A stretch of 64,000 nucleotides of DNA, taken from contig JAIBDT010000006.1 in the NCBI GenBank assembly GCA_024686085.1, positions 1 through 64,000 on the forward strand, read 5' to 3'. A program made the translations under genes and the position numbers. Of this stretch, positions 40,109-50,920 are shown in pieces. The notes beneath the pieces were generated by a model, which saw only the letters and a list, made by a program, of their open reading frames with translations, made no database searches and was not told the DNA's origin. Each line of letters starts with the position of its first letter. Position 1 is the first letter of the stretch. The stretch comes from Loktanella sp. (GTDB lineage: Bacteria; Pseudomonadota; Alphaproteobacteria; Rhodobacterales; Rhodobacteraceae).

Positions 40109-40720
40109 ATGCAGACGGTTAACGACATCGCAGCAGCAATCCTCGCCCGAGAGGGCGGCTATGTAAACGATCCAGATGATCCCGGCGGGGCGACAAACCA
40201 CGGGGTGACTGTGCACACGATGCGCAGACTCGGGCTTGATCTGAACGGTGACGGTAAAGTGGACGTCGCTGATGTCAGGGTCTTGTCGGCGGATCGGGCG
40301 CTGCAAATCTTTATCGACGAATATTTCCACAGACCAGGCATCGACGCGCTGCCAGCGGCGCTGCAACCGTCGGTTTTTGATATGTATGTCAACGCGGGCA
40401 ACAACGCTGTGAAAATCCTGCAACGGCTTTTGAACCAGATGCGTATTTCGGTGACCGTCGACGGGGCCATCGGGCCCCATACCGCAGCCGCAGCCGCGCA
40501 GGCGCTGAACGCAGCCCCCAATCATTTTGTTGATGCTTACGGCATTGCGCGGCGCAACTACTATTACGCCTTGGCCGACGGTCGCCCCGCCAGTCGTAAA
40601 TATGCCCGCACCCGCAAGGGCGGCAAAGGCGGTTGGATCAAACGGGCAGAAGACTTCGTCGCTGACCGCTATCACCTTTCAGAAGACGCTCATCGCGCAA
40701 GGACAGCAAAATGGGGTTAA
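40109..40720 (+). CDS. GH108 family muramidase (endolysin-like)
   Basis: AILAREGGYVNDPDDPGGATNHGVT motif; C-terminal peptidoglycan-binding region; no obvious N-terminal signal peptide. Confidence 0.92.
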   Translation: MQTVNDIAAAILAREGGYVNDPDDPGGATNHGVTVHTMRRLGLDLNGDGKVDVADVRVLSADRALQIFIDEYFHRPGIDALPAALQPSVFDMYVNAGNNAVKILQRLLNQMRISVTVDGAIGPHTAAAAAQALNAAPNHFVDAYGIARRNYYYALADGRPASRKYARTRKGGKGGWIKRAEDFVADRYHLSEDAHRARTAKWG

Positions 40721-41211
40721 TCGAGACAATGATGACCATGATCTTTGGGGGCGGGCGCAATGTCGTCGCTGAAACCGTTGAAGTTTTTCGAGAAAATAGC
40801 GAAAAAGGGGCCGCGCGGGATGCAGGGCAACGCAGGGCTGCGCTTGCGCAATTTGCCGCAGAGTTTCAGACGCTGCGGCCAAGTCGGTTTAACCAGTTTA
40901 TCGACGGTATTAATCGCCTGCCGCGTCCGATGTTGGCGCTTGGCACAATCGGGTTGTTTGTGACGGCGATGGTCGATCCCATCTGGTTTTCGCAACGCAT
41001 GGAAGGGATTGCACTGGTGCCAGAGCCGCTTTGGTGGCTGATGGGCGCGATTGTCAGCTTCTATTTTGGGGCGCGCCATCAGATCAAGGGTCAAGAATTT
41101 CAACGGCAAGTCGCCCAAACTGTCCTTGCAGCAGCGCCCTCGGCGCCCGTCGGAGACTTTGCCGATAACGCAGCGCTTCTAGATTGGCAGGCGCAACATG
41201 GACGCCTATGA
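40711..41211 (+). CDS. Holin family protein
   Basis: Hydrophobic spans PMLALGTIGLFVTAMVDPIWF and LWWLMGAIVSFYFGARHQIKGQEFQ; overlaps the endolysin gene by 10 nt. Confidence 0.85.
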   Translation: MGLIETMMTMIFGGGRNVVAETVEVFRENSEKGAARDAGQRRAALAQFAAEFQTLRPSRFNQFIDGINRLPRPMLALGTIGLFVTAMVDPIWFSQRMEGIALVPEPLWWLMGAIVSFYFGARHQIKGQEFQRQVAQTVLAAAPSAPVGDFADNAALLDWQAQHGRL

Positions 41212-41392
41212 GCTTGAACGCCGGATCACGGCGTTAGAGACCCGCAACGCGGTCGACGATGTGCACCGTAGCAATGTGGGCAACCGCCTTGCCGCGATCG
41301 AGGAAGCCTTGCGCTGGTTGGTGCGCCTCATCATCGGCGGCTTGGTTCTGGCGGGGCTCACATATGCGGTGCAGGGTGGATTTATGGTCTAG
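41198..41392 (+). CDS. Small XhlA-like protein (coiled coil + C-terminal TM)
   Basis: MDAYELERRITALETRNAVDDVHRSNVGNRLAAIEEALRWLVRLIIGGLVLAGLTYAVQGGFMV; overlaps holin gene by 14 nt. Confidence 0.75.
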   Translation: MDAYELERRITALETRNAVDDVHRSNVGNRLAAIEEALRWLVRLIIGGLVLAGLTYAVQGGFMV

Positions 41393-41478
41393 CCCTGCGG
41401 CGAAATGCGCAGCCCGATCACGAAATAATGCAAAAGCCGCATATGTTGTTTACCGTCTGCTTGCGTTAGCCTGCACGA

Positions 41479-43452
41479 ATGTTGAATGAACTTGCACACT
41501 TTTCACTGATTCTCGCCTTGGGAATTGCCGTTGTCCAAATGATCGTGCCTATGATTGGCGCACAAACAGGGCGAAGGACATGGATGGCCATCGCGGAACC
41601 CGCAGCCACCAGCCAAGTCATTTTGGTTGGTTTCTCGTTTTGCGTCTTGATGTGGGCTTTCGTACAATCGGATTTCTCACTCGCTTTGGTCTATGAGAAC
41701 TCGCACACCGCCAAACCGTTGCTGTATAAAATCAGCGGTGTTTGGGGGAACCACGAAGGCTCGATGCTGCTGTGGGTTTTGATCTTGACGGTCTTTGGGG
41801 CGTCTGCGGCATGGTTCGGCGGGAATTTACCTGATCGTTTGCGCGCGCGGGTTTTGTCGGTGCAAGCCGCGATTTCCGTGGCATTTTATCTCTTTATTCT
41901 TCTGACATCGAACCCCTTTACGCGGCTGGCCGTGCCGCCGCTGAACGGTTTGGACCTGAACCCATTGCTGCAAGACCCCGGCTTGGCGTTCCACCCGCCG
42001 TTCCTGTATCTAGGCTATGTCGGCCTCAGCATGTCGTTCTCATTTGCGGTCGCCGCCTTGATCGAAGGGCGCGTTGATGCGGCTTGGGCGCGCTGGGTGC
42101 GTCCTTGGACGCTGGCTGCGTGGATGTTCCTGACTGTCGGCATCGCGCTTGGCAGTTGGTGGGCGTATTACGAACTTGGCTGGGGCGGTTTTTGGTTCTG
42201 GGATCCTGTTGAAAACGCATCCTTCATGCCATGGCTCATTGCGGCCGCTCTTCTTCACTCGGCCATCGTTGTTGAAAAGCGCGAAGCGTTGAAAAGCTGG
42301 ACCGTATTGCTGGCAATCCTTGCGTTCGGGTTTTCGCTGCTGGGGACATTCATCGTGCGCTCGGGCGTTATCACATCCGTGCATGCATTCGCCAACGACC
42401 CAGAGCGGGGCGTATTCATCTTGATGATCCTTGGCGTCTTCACAGGCGGCGCATTGACCCTCTATGCGGCGCGGGCAGGGACACTTGAGGCGAAAGGCGT
42501 CTTTGGAGCGGTCAGCCGCGAAAGTGCACTTGTGCTCAATAACATTCTGCTGGCCGTCAGCGCATTGGTGGTCTTTGTTGGTACGATATGGCCTTTGGTC
42601 GCGGAAATCGCAATCGGGCGGACATTATCCGTGGGGCCACCGTTCTTTGACGCGGCCTTCACACCCTTCATGATCGGGCTGGCACTTATTCTCCCGCTTG
42701 GGTCTATGCTGTCTTGGAAACGGGGCAGCCTGTCTAAAGTCGGCAAAACCATGTTGCCATTCGGCGTCCTGGCCATCGCCTTAGGCTGCTTGGCCTATGC
42801 AATGCAAACAGGGCGCTCGGCGCTTGGCCCCGTCGGTACCGCCCTTGGGGCTTGGACTGTCATGGGGGCGCTTGTCGATCTTTACCTGCGCACAGGACGT
42901 GGCAGCCTTGGCGCACGGTTCGGGCGTTTGATACGGCTTCCGGGTGCGGACTGGGGCAAAGCGACGGCGCACATCGGGATGGGGATCACCATCTTCGGGG
43001 TGGCCGCCATCACGGCTTGGCAGCAAGAAGACATCAGGGTCGCCCCTATCGGCGAAGCTTTCGATGTGGGTGCCTATACATTTGAGCTGCGCGATGCGTC
43101 TCAGGAACAAGGACCGAACTACCTGACCACCATGGGTGAAATCGTCGTGTCGAAAGACGGGCGTGACCTGACAACACTCTACCCCGAAAAGCGGTTCTAT
43201 CCAGTAGCGCAAATGCCAACCACAGAGGCGGCAATCCGCAACGGCATCCTGCGCGACATCTACGTGGTGATCGGTGACGAACAGGCAAACGGCGGCTACG
43301 TCGTGCGGGTCTATATCAAACCCTTTGCCAACTGGATTTGGGGCGGGGCTATGCTGATGGCCTTAGGCGGTATGTTCTCACTTATGGACCGCCGGATGCG
43401 CATGGCCGCAGGGGCACGTAAAACCGCACCCGCCAAGGCGCAAACAACATGA
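41479..43452 (+). CDS. ccmF: Heme lyase CcmF/NrfE family subunit
   Basis: 657 aa; WGNHEGSMLLWVLILTVFGA, YYELGWGGFWFWDPVENASFMPWL (WWD-type motif). Confidence 0.97.
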   Translation: MLNELAHFSLILALGIAVVQMIVPMIGAQTGRRTWMAIAEPAATSQVILVGFSFCVLMWAFVQSDFSLALVYENSHTAKPLLYKISGVWGNHEGSMLLWVLILTVFGASAAWFGGNLPDRLRARVLSVQAAISVAFYLFILLTSNPFTRLAVPPLNGLDLNPLLQDPGLAFHPPFLYLGYVGLSMSFSFAVAALIEGRVDAAWARWVRPWTLAAWMFLTVGIALGSWWAYYELGWGGFWFWDPVENASFMPWLIAAALLHSAIVVEKREALKSWTVLLAILAFGFSLLGTFIVRSGVITSVHAFANDPERGVFILMILGVFTGGALTLYAARAGTLEAKGVFGAVSRESALVLNNILLAVSALVVFVGTIWPLVAEIAIGRTLSVGPPFFDAAFTPFMIGLALILPLGSMLSWKRGSLSKVGKTMLPFGVLAIALGCLAYAMQTGRSALGPVGTALGAWTVMGALVDLYLRTGRGSLGARFGRLIRLPGADWGKATAHIGMGITIFGVAAITAWQQEDIRVAPIGEAFDVGAYTFELRDASQEQGPNYLTTMGEIVVSKDGRDLTTLYPEKRFYPVAQMPTTEAAIRNGILRDIYVVIGDEQANGGYVVRVYIKPFANWIWGGAMLMALGGMFSLMDRRMRMAAGARKTAPAKAQTT

Positions 43453-43892
43453 TGCGGCTGATTGCTCTGGTGATACTGCTGGCGTCCCCCGCGCTGGCTG
43501 TGGAGCCGTCCGAAATGCTGGACGATCCCATTCTCGAAGCACGCGCACGCGAGCTATCTTCAGGGCTGCGCTGCCCCGTGTGTCGTAACGAAAGCATCGA
43601 CGAGTCCAATGCGTCCTTGTCCAAAGACCTACGGATCATCTTACGCGAACGGCTGGTGGCGGGCGACAGCGACGCACAAGCGGTCGACTACCTTGTGCAA
43701 CGCTACGGTGAATACGTATTGCTGAAACCCAACACCCAAGGGGCAAACAGGCTGCTTTGGGCAGCGGGACCGCTCATGCTGCTAATGGCCCTTTGGATCG
43801 GTTGGGTGACCATCAGGCGACGCGGACAGACGGGCGAGACGGGGTTGGACCAAAAAGAACAGGCGCGCTTGGACAAAATCTTGAACGACTGA
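43449..43892 (+). CDS. ccmH: Cytochrome c-type biogenesis protein CcmH
   Basis: ELSSGLRCPVCRNESIDESNASLSKDLRIILRERLVAGDSDAQAVDYLVQRYGEYVLLKP. Confidence 0.96.
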   Translation: MMRLIALVILLASPALAVEPSEMLDDPILEARARELSSGLRCPVCRNESIDESNASLSKDLRIILRERLVAGDSDAQAVDYLVQRYGEYVLLKPNTQGANRLLWAAGPLMLLMALWIGWVTIRRRGQTGETGLDQKEQARLDKILND

Positions 43893-43961
43893 CGCACCGT
43901 CCTGCTTTTCATTGCGGATGCGCACAGTAAGGTTGTGCAAACCGACATAAGGATCAGCGAC

Positions 43962-44738
43962 ATGGACTATCAGGCAATCACATTGGACATCACCGACGGC
44001 GTTGGGGTGATTACACTGAACCGGCCCGATCTGATGAATGCGCTGAACACTCAGATGCGCGCCGAAATCACCCATGCGATCAAAACGGCCGAGACCTCCG
44101 CACGCTGCATCGTGCTAACGGGGGCGGGACGGGCGTTCTGTTCCGGTCAAGATTTGGGCGACGGCGGATCAGCAGCAACGCTTGATCTGGAACGAACCCT
44201 GCGGGACGAATATGTGCCGATGCTGAAAGCAATCTTTGATTGCCGCGTGCCGACAATCGCTGCCGTAAACGGGCCCGCCGCAGGGGCCGGGGCAAACCTT
44301 GCACTGGCTGCAGACGTTGTGATCGCCTCGGAAGACGCCTTCTTTATCCAAGCCTTCACACGCATCGGACTGATCCCGGACGCAGGCGGCACTTACTGGC
44401 TGCCACGACAAATCGGGGCTGCACGGGCGATGGGGGCGGCACTCTTCGCAGACAAAATCTCGGCCAGTCAAGCTGCTGATTGGGGGATGATCTACGAGGC
44501 TATCGCCGCCAGCGAATTTGACGGCCACTGGCGGACACGGGCGGCAAGCCTTGCTAAAGGACCGACTGAAACCTATCGGCACCTCAAATCCGCGATCCGT
44601 GGATCATTCGAAAACACACTCGACGAGCAACTCGCGATCGAGGCCAAGCTGCAAGGCAAATGCGGCCAGACCCGCGACTTTCAAGAAGGGGTCATGGCCT
44701 TTCTTGAAAAGCGGCCAGCAAATTTCGAAGGCCGCTAA
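43962..44738 (+). CDS. Enoyl-CoA hydratase-related protein (PaaG-like)
   Basis: GVGVITLNRPDLMNALNTQMRAEI...GAGRAFCSGQDLGDG...AAVNGPAAGAGANLALAADVVIASE. Confidence 0.9.
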   Translation: MDYQAITLDITDGVGVITLNRPDLMNALNTQMRAEITHAIKTAETSARCIVLTGAGRAFCSGQDLGDGGSAATLDLERTLRDEYVPMLKAIFDCRVPTIAAVNGPAAGAGANLALAADVVIASEDAFFIQAFTRIGLIPDAGGTYWLPRQIGAARAMGAALFADKISASQAADWGMIYEAIAASEFDGHWRTRAASLAKGPTETYRHLKSAIRGSFENTLDEQLAIEAKLQGKCGQTRDFQEGVMAFLEKRPANFEGR

Positions 44739-45244
44739 GCAGTCCTGCCGCGTATTTCGGCCATCAAAGCCAGCGCTGCCTCGGGCGGGGCTTGCTCGAT
44801 TCGGGTGTAGCTTGAGCCGTCGATAGCACGTCTGACAAGGCGGTGATCAATCAAGGACCTGCGCAACAACACATGATCGCCAAAGCTGTTGCCAGCCTTC
44901 AAAATCGCATTCACTTGGGGTTCGTTGAGCGGCCTTTCAGCAGGCAACTGCGCCCAAAACACCCATAAACATAGGCCTTGTACAGATGTTTGGCTTGGCC
45001 AACGCGACATAATCCCTTGCGCGTCAAACGCCGCCAGCGCCTTGCGCAACTGCGGGTTCTTTGGGCTGGCAGAAGGCTTTGCCGCTTTCAAATGCTGGTG
45101 ATTGTCAAAGCCTGCGGCCTTCGCAATTGCTGACAAAAATGCGGCATGAGACGGGAACTCTTCGCGGCGCATCATGTCACTGCGCAGCGCTTTTGCAAAA
45201 GAGGAAAGGTCAGGAATATTAAGCGAAATCAGGTCGCGGGCCAT
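44735..45244 (-). CDS. DUF2087 domain-containing protein
   Basis: NPQLRKALAAFDAQGIMSRWPSQTSVQGLCLWVFWAQLPAERPLNEPQVNAILKAGNSFGDHVLLRRSLIDHRLVRRAIDGSSYTRIE is DUF2087-like. Confidence 0.85.
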   Translation of the reverse strand: MARDLISLNIPDLSSFAKALRSDMMRREEFPSHAAFLSAIAKAAGFDNHQHLKAAKPSASPKNPQLRKALAAFDAQGIMSRWPSQTSVQGLCLWVFWAQLPAERPLNEPQVNAILKAGNSFGDHVLLRRSLIDHRLVRRAIDGSSYTRIEQAPPEAALALMAEIRGRTA

Positions 45245-45428
45245 GTGGATGGATCCTTTCGAGATCGTGCCGGTCCTGCAAAAACAGGTGATGGTCGCCC
45301 TTGTCGTCCGGCTGAAAAGATCAGCAAGATGTCTCGCCATAAACAGGTTTAGCGTGACCCAAAGGGGTCGGCGACGCCTCGGTGAACTGCGGACCGTGGC
45401 GCGATGCTAGCGCGAGTTTGACCGCTAA

Positions 45429-45926
45429 TCAAGCAGGGCGAGGCAGCGACAAATAAACACTATCAGACCAAACGCCGTTGATGAAAAAGGTGTTCTTCTC
45501 GCGGTGGGTTTCCGTAAAGCCAAGCTTTTTCAAGCAATTGACTGAGGCCTCATTCAGCGGATCAGCATCCGCTGTCAGCCGTTCAACATCCGTGACTGCA
45601 AACAAATGCGGGATAATCGCGCTCATCGCCTCTGTCACGATGCCTTGGCGCCAATGGTCAGGATGCAGGATAAATCCGACCTCATCGTCCTTATGCATCC
45701 CCGCCGTGCCAATAACGCGCCCGTTCATTTCAATTACAAAATAAACCAGCCGCTCTGCCGCACTCTCAATCATGCCGGTCAGGTTTTCTTGGGTGTGGGC
45801 GGGGCTGTCATGCGGAGCCGTCGACCAATATTTCATCGCCTCCGGGCTACGAAAAATCGCGTGCAGATCCATCAGGTCATTCGCTTTGGCGGCACGCAGG
45901 ATGAGGCGGTTTGTTTCGAGCATCAT
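45429..45926 (-). CDS. GNAT family N-acetyltransferase (RimJ-type)
   Basis: MLETNRLILRAAKANDLMDLHAIFRSPEAMKYW...VGFILHPDHWRQGIVTEAMSAI. Confidence 0.93.
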   Translation of the reverse strand: MMLETNRLILRAAKANDLMDLHAIFRSPEAMKYWSTAPHDSPAHTQENLTGMIESAAERLVYFVIEMNGRVIGTAGMHKDDEVGFILHPDHWRQGIVTEAMSAIIPHLFAVTDVERLTADADPLNEASVNCLKKLGFTETHREKNTFFINGVWSDSVYLSLPRPA

Positions 45927-45929
45927 AAG

Positions 45930-45954
45930 AAAAGGGCCGCGTCTTACGCGGCCC
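45930..45954 (-). terminator. Rho-independent terminator of gltA
   Basis: Minus strand GGGCCGCGT-AAG-ACGCGGCCC-TTTTCTT, just after the gltA stop. Confidence 0.85.
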
Positions 45955-45961
45955 CCAATCC

Positions 45962-47257
45962 TTAGCGGTTTTCGATGTCGATGTAGTCGCGGGCGGTTTC
46001 ACCCAGATACAACTGACGCGGACGACCGATCTTAAGTTGTGGATCAGCCAGCTGCTCTTTCCACTGGGAAATCCAACCAACCGTGCGCGCCATCGCAAAG
46101 ATCGGCGTGAACATGGATGTCGGGAAACCCATCGCTTCCAGAATGATGCCGGAATAGAAATCGACATTCGGGAACAGCTTTTTCTCTGCGAAATACGGAT
46201 CCGCCAGTGCCTGACGCTCTAGCTCTTTGGCGACCTGCAAGATCGGGTTGTTTTCAACACCCAAAAGTTCAAGAACCTCGTCGGCAGATTCTTTCAGCAC
46301 AGTCGCGCGCGGGTCAAAGTTTTTGTAAACGCGGTGGCCAAAGCCCATCAAACGGTAGCTGTCGTTCTTGTCTTTCGCGCGCGCAATAAATTCAGGAATA
46401 CGCTCAACTGTGCCGATTTCCTTGAGCATTTCCAAACACGCTTGGTTCGCGCCACCATGGGCGGGGCCCCAAAGACAGGCAATACCAGCCGCCACACAGG
46501 CAAACGGGTTCGCACCGGACGAGGACGCAAGGCGTACCGTCGATGTGGATGCGTTCTGTTCGTGGTCCGCGTGCAGCGTGAAAATACGGTCCATTGCACG
46601 GGCCAGCACTGGGTTGACGTTATATTCTTCAGCAGGGACCGAGAAACACATGTGCAAGAAGTTAGCGGCGTAATCCAGGTCATTGCGCGGATAAACGAAC
46701 GGTTGTCCGATCGAATACTTGTAAGCCATCGCCGCAATCGTTGGCATCTTGGCAACCAAACGGATTGAGGCCACTTCGCGCTGATGCGGATCATCAATAT
46801 CAGTAGAATCGTGGTAAAACGCCGACATCGCACCAACAACACCAACCATTGTGGCCATCGGGTGCGCGTCGCGGCGGAAACCACGGAAGAACATGTGCAT
46901 CTGCTCATGGATCATCGTGTGACGCGTCACCAACGATTCAAATGCTTCCAGCTTTTCCGCGCTTGGCAATTCACCGTATAGAAGGCCGTAGCACACTTCG
47001 AGGTAATGCGATTGGCCAGCAAGCTGATCAATCGGATAGCCACGGTGCAACAATTCACCCTTATCACCATCAATAAAGGTAATTGTGCTGTCGCAAGCCG
47101 CCGTCGACGTAAAGCCAGGGTCATAGGTAAACACACCCGCTTGTGCATAAAGCTTTCGGATATCAATCACATCAGGGCCGGCAGTCGGCGAATATATGGG
47201 TAGTTCGTATGACTGCCCGTCGATGGTCAGCGTTGCGGTTTTGGTCTGTTCAGCCAT
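45962..47257 (-). CDS. gltA: Citrate synthase
   Basis: [37 protein letters not shown]...[17 protein letters not shown]...[14 protein letters not shown]. Confidence 0.97.
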   Translation of the reverse strand: MAEQTKTATLTIDGQSYELPIYSPTAGPDVIDIRKLYAQAGVFTYDPGFTSTAACDSTITFIDGDKGELLHRGYPIDQLAGQSHYLEVCYGLLYGELPSAEKLEAFESLVTRHTMIHEQMHMFFRGFRRDAHPMATMVGVVGAMSAFYHDSTDIDDPHQREVASIRLVAKMPTIAAMAYKYSIGQPFVYPRNDLDYAANFLHMCFSVPAEEYNVNPVLARAMDRIFTLHADHEQNASTSTVRLASSSGANPFACVAAGIACLWGPAHGGANQACLEMLKEIGTVERIPEFIARAKDKNDSYRLMGFGHRVYKNFDPRATVLKESADEVLELLGVENNPILQVAKELERQALADPYFAEKKLFPNVDFYSGIILEAMGFPTSMFTPIFAMARTVGWISQWKEQLADPQLKIGRPRQLYLGETARDYIDIENR

Positions 47258-47355
47258 TCTAATTCCCCAATGTATGCCACACACCGTTCTGGTGCGCGGG
47301 CGCATTCTTTCTGATCACTTGCCAATTCGTAACGCCAAAACGTAACGAAAAGGTT

Positions 47356-48759
47356 TCAGGCAGTTGCCTGCGTGATGCGCGCGATTGTTTCTTCGCGGCC
47401 AAGGACCAGCATCATATCAAAAACACTCGGTGAGACGGGGCGCCCCGATAGTGCCGCACGCAGCGGACCTGCCAGTTTGCCGAGCTTCATATCGTGGGTT
47501 CCTGCCACCTCTGAAACGATCCCCTCAAGAGTATCTCTGTCCCAGCTAGCATTTTGCAACTGCGGCGTCAATTCCGACAGTATACTACGGAATACATCGG
47601 TCAGGTGGGTGGCCGATTTTTCATCAGGTATAATTGGGGTGTCAGTTAGAACAAAGTGAGCCTTTTCAATAAGATCAGGGAAGGTCTTCGCGCGTTCTTT
47701 CAGGCAATACATCGCCCGCGACATTCCGTCACTTTGTGCGTCCGTGAAGGCGGGCTGCCCCGATGCCGCAAGGTAATCCTTTAACTCATGCAGCAGCGCA
47801 GCATCATCCGCAGCGGCCATATGCAGCCCACAAATGCTTTCCAGCTTTTTAGTGTCAAAGCGGGCAGGCGACTTGCCAATCCCGCTCAACTCGAACCATT
47901 CGCGGGCCTGGGCATCGGTGAAAAACTCGTCATCGCCGTGGCTCCAGCCCAGACGGGTCAGATAGTTGCGCATACCCGCGGCAGGATAGCCTAAGGCCTG
48001 ATACTCGGCCGCACCCGTTGCACCGTGACGCTTGGATAGCTTCTTACCATCAGGGCCGAAAATCAGTGGGATATGCGCCAGCACAGGCTTATCCCAGCCC
48101 ATGGCTTCGTAAATCAAGTTCTGACGAAACGCGTTGGCAAGGTGGTCATCGCCGCGCACAACATGGGTCACACCCATATCATGGTCGTCAACAACAACGG
48201 CCAGCATATAAACAGGGGTGCCGTCAGAGCGCAGCAAAATCATATCGTCCAACTGGTCATTCGACCACGTGACATCGCCTTGAACCTCGTCATGCAGGGT
48301 CGTCGTGCCGATCCGCGGGGCCTTGAGGCGGATCACAAACGGCAAATCAGGATAATCGGCCTCAGCCACATCGCGCCATGGAGACCGATATAAGGTCGAT
48401 GTCTTTTCCTCACGGGCCTTTTCGCGGAACGCTTCGATCTCTTCTTGGGTCGCAAAGCACTTGTAAGCATGACCTGCGGCCAACATCTGATTGGCAACCT
48501 CGGCGTGGCGGGCGGCATTGTCATTTTGGCTGACAGGCTCGCCATCCCAATCCAGACCCAACCACGTCAAACCGTCCAGAATTGCTTGGCGATTCTCGTC
48601 CGTTGATCGCGTGCGGTCCGTATCTTCGATGCGTAACAAAAACGTGCCCCCGTGGCCACGGGCATATAGCCAGTTAAACAGCGCGGTGCGGGCACCACCG
48701 ATATGCAAAGCGCCGGTTGGGGATGGGGCAAAGCGGGTGACGACGGGGGATTGGGACAT
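47356..48759 (-). CDS. gltX: Glutamate--tRNA ligase
   Basis: [46 protein letters not shown] (KMSKS-type). Confidence 0.97.
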   Translation of the reverse strand: MSQSPVVTRFAPSPTGALHIGGARTALFNWLYARGHGGTFLLRIEDTDRTRSTDENRQAILDGLTWLGLDWDGEPVSQNDNAARHAEVANQMLAAGHAYKCFATQEEIEAFREKAREEKTSTLYRSPWRDVAEADYPDLPFVIRLKAPRIGTTTLHDEVQGDVTWSNDQLDDMILLRSDGTPVYMLAVVVDDHDMGVTHVVRGDDHLANAFRQNLIYEAMGWDKPVLAHIPLIFGPDGKKLSKRHGATGAAEYQALGYPAAGMRNYLTRLGWSHGDDEFFTDAQAREWFELSGIGKSPARFDTKKLESICGLHMAAADDAALLHELKDYLAASGQPAFTDAQSDGMSRAMYCLKERAKTFPDLIEKAHFVLTDTPIIPDEKSATHLTDVFRSILSELTPQLQNASWDRDTLEGIVSEVAGTHDMKLGKLAGPLRAALSGRPVSPSVFDMMLVLGREETIARITQATA

Positions 48760-48841
48760 GAATATTAACCTCTTGTTCACCAACATGAACGAATGATGAC
48801 GGTGTCCCTGCGGGGATACTAAGCTCGGAGGGCTAAAACAA

Positions 48842-50920
48842 GTGCGCGCGCTTGGCATCATCGAAAATGCACTACTGGCGCAAAGAGGACATTTGTTCTG
48901 CTGGACACCTGTGTGCCTTGGGATCGGGATCGGGGGCTACTTCAGCCTGCGTTTTGAACCTGACTTGATGATCTTTGCGGCCCTTAGCATGGGGCTCGCG
49001 GTTTTGTTGATGATCGCGCGGCTCACAAACGTGGCAGTCGCGCCATTGCTGATCGCCATTGTTCTGATCGGCATCGGGGCCACAACCGCTAAATTAAGAA
49101 CCGAAATTACCGCAGCCCCCGTGTTGGGGTTTCGTTATTATGGACCGATAGAGGGGCGGGTGGTCAACATCGACAGATCAGGTAGCGACGCGGTGCGGCT
49201 GACCCTGGACCAAGTCGTCTTGTCGCGGATGGACCCCGCAAAAACACCGCGCAAAGTGCGGGTATCCTTGCACAGCACAGCGCCCGAGATCCTTCCCGCA
49301 GACCGGATCATGACCACAGGTCACCTGTCGCCACCATCAGGTCCGGCTGAACCTGGCGGCTTTGATTTCCAGCGCCACGCTTGGTTCATGGAAATTGGTG
49401 GCGTGGGCTATACGCGCAACCCCGTCGTGCGGCTTGCACCCGCTGAACAGGGAGATTGGAAGCTCTGGATTTTCAGCCAACGTATGGCGCTCTCCAAAGC
49501 GGTGCGCGCGCAAATCGACGGTGAAGCAGGGGCCTTTGCCGCGGCCATCATGACAGGCGATCGCTCTGCTATGTCGCAAAAGACGCTCGGTGATCTGCGG
49601 GCCACGAACCTCGCACACCTTCTGGCGATCTCAGGGCTGCACATGGGGCTTTTGACAGGATTTGTCTTTGCCGTTGTGCGCTTTGGCTTGGCACTCATCC
49701 CCTTTATCGCGCTGCGGATCGCGACCAAAAAAATTGCCGCCGTTGTCGCGCTGATCATCGGGGCAGGGTACCTCGCGTTATCGGGGGGGAATGTCGCGAC
49801 GGAACGCGCTTATATCATGGTCGCGGTCATGCTGGTGGGGGTGATATTGGATAGGCGGGCGCTGACTCTGCGCGCGGTGGCCATGGCCGCAACAGTCGTC
49901 CTGCTGATCCAACCCGAAGCCCTTATCGGCCCCGGTTTCCAGATGTCATTCTCGGCAACAACTGCGCTGGTTCTAGTGTTTAGCAACCTGCGAAAACTCA
50001 ACACCCAAGCCCTGCCCAAATGGCTGCGACCTGTGTTTTCCGTGGTTTTATCCTCTGCCGTGGCAGGTCTTGCCACGGCGCCGTTTGCAGCCGCACATTT
50101 CAACCAATTCGCTCATTACGGCCTCGTCGCCAATGTTCTCAGTGTGCCTTTGATGGGGGTCCTCGTCATGCCCGCCGCCGTTTTGGCAGTCTGCCTCGCA
50201 CCCTTGGGCGGCTGGGGGGTAGGGCTGTGGATCATGGAGAAAGGGCTTCTTTGGATCTTAGGCGTCGCGGACCGCGTGGCCAGCATCGAGAACGGCGTCA
50301 GCCATATCGCAGCCCCCAGCCCCTCCGTCTTGCCCGTCTTGGCATTGGGCCTGCTGTGGCTTTCCCTTTGGCAAGGCCGCGCTCGGATGGCGGGTATTCC
50401 AGTTGCTTTGCTGGCTGGCATGCTTTGGATACAAAGCGAAAGACCCGCCATTTTGGTCGCCGACAATGGCGGCTTGATCGGCGTCATGGGCGACGACGGG
50501 CGGGCGCTTTCACGGGCCAAAGGCAGTGGCTTTGTCGTGGGAATTTGGCTTGAAAACGATGGGGCACCAATCGCGCAGGATGTGGCTGCCGCAAAACTTC
50601 CGGAACAACCCGAGGTCAGACGGGTTGATGTGGCGCTTGGAGATTGGAAAATTACGCAAATATCTGGAAAAACCGCTTTGGCAAAGCTGCAAGGCTGCGG
50701 TGGGGCAGATGTTCTGATTTTGAACACTGAAGATACCGTTCAAAGGCCCTGTCAGACCTACGACCCGATTGCCTTGCGTAGCACAGGCTCACTGGCCATT
50801 GACCTGGATCAGAACGGAGACCTCATGATCGTGACCGCCAGCGACATCTCGGGACACAGACCTGGGATACCCGCCCGCCCCAAAGGGGCGGCAGGCATCG
50901 TGATTGCGGCTCAGGAATAG
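48842..50920 (+). CDS. comEC: ComEC/Rec2 family DNA-uptake channel protein
   Basis: 692 aa; competence domain [26 protein letters not shown] start preceded by GGAGGG. Confidence 0.92.
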   Translation: MRALGIIENALLAQRGHLFCWTPVCLGIGIGGYFSLRFEPDLMIFAALSMGLAVLLMIARLTNVAVAPLLIAIVLIGIGATTAKLRTEITAAPVLGFRYYGPIEGRVVNIDRSGSDAVRLTLDQVVLSRMDPAKTPRKVRVSLHSTAPEILPADRIMTTGHLSPPSGPAEPGGFDFQRHAWFMEIGGVGYTRNPVVRLAPAEQGDWKLWIFSQRMALSKAVRAQIDGEAGAFAAAIMTGDRSAMSQKTLGDLRATNLAHLLAISGLHMGLLTGFVFAVVRFGLALIPFIALRIATKKIAAVVALIIGAGYLALSGGNVATERAYIMVAVMLVGVILDRRALTLRAVAMAATVVLLIQPEALIGPGFQMSFSATTALVLVFSNLRKLNTQALPKWLRPVFSVVLSSAVAGLATAPFAAAHFNQFAHYGLVANVLSVPLMGVLVMPAAVLAVCLAPLGGWGVGLWIMEKGLLWILGVADRVASIENGVSHIAAPSPSVLPVLALGLLWLSLWQGRARMAGIPVALLAGMLWIQSERPAILVADNGGLIGVMGDDGRALSRAKGSGFVVGIWLENDGAPIAQDVAAAKLPEQPEVRRVDVALGDWKITQISGKTALAKLQGCGGADVLILNTEDTVQRPCQTYDPIALRSTGSLAIDLDQNGDLMIVTASDISGHRPGIPARPKGAAGIVIAAQE

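Noticed and set aside
40109-41392. Prophage remnant interpretation of the endolysin/holin genes
   Set aside because: No integrase, capsid, tail or att-like repeats nearby, and the genes fit tightly inside the ccm operon. A domesticated or GTA-associated cassette is more likely.
48772-48795. GTTCACCAACATGAAC imperfect inverted repeat between gltX and comEC as an SOS box
   Set aside because: It is an inverted GTTC-N8-GAAC, not the alphaproteobacterial GTTC-N7-GTTC direct repeat.
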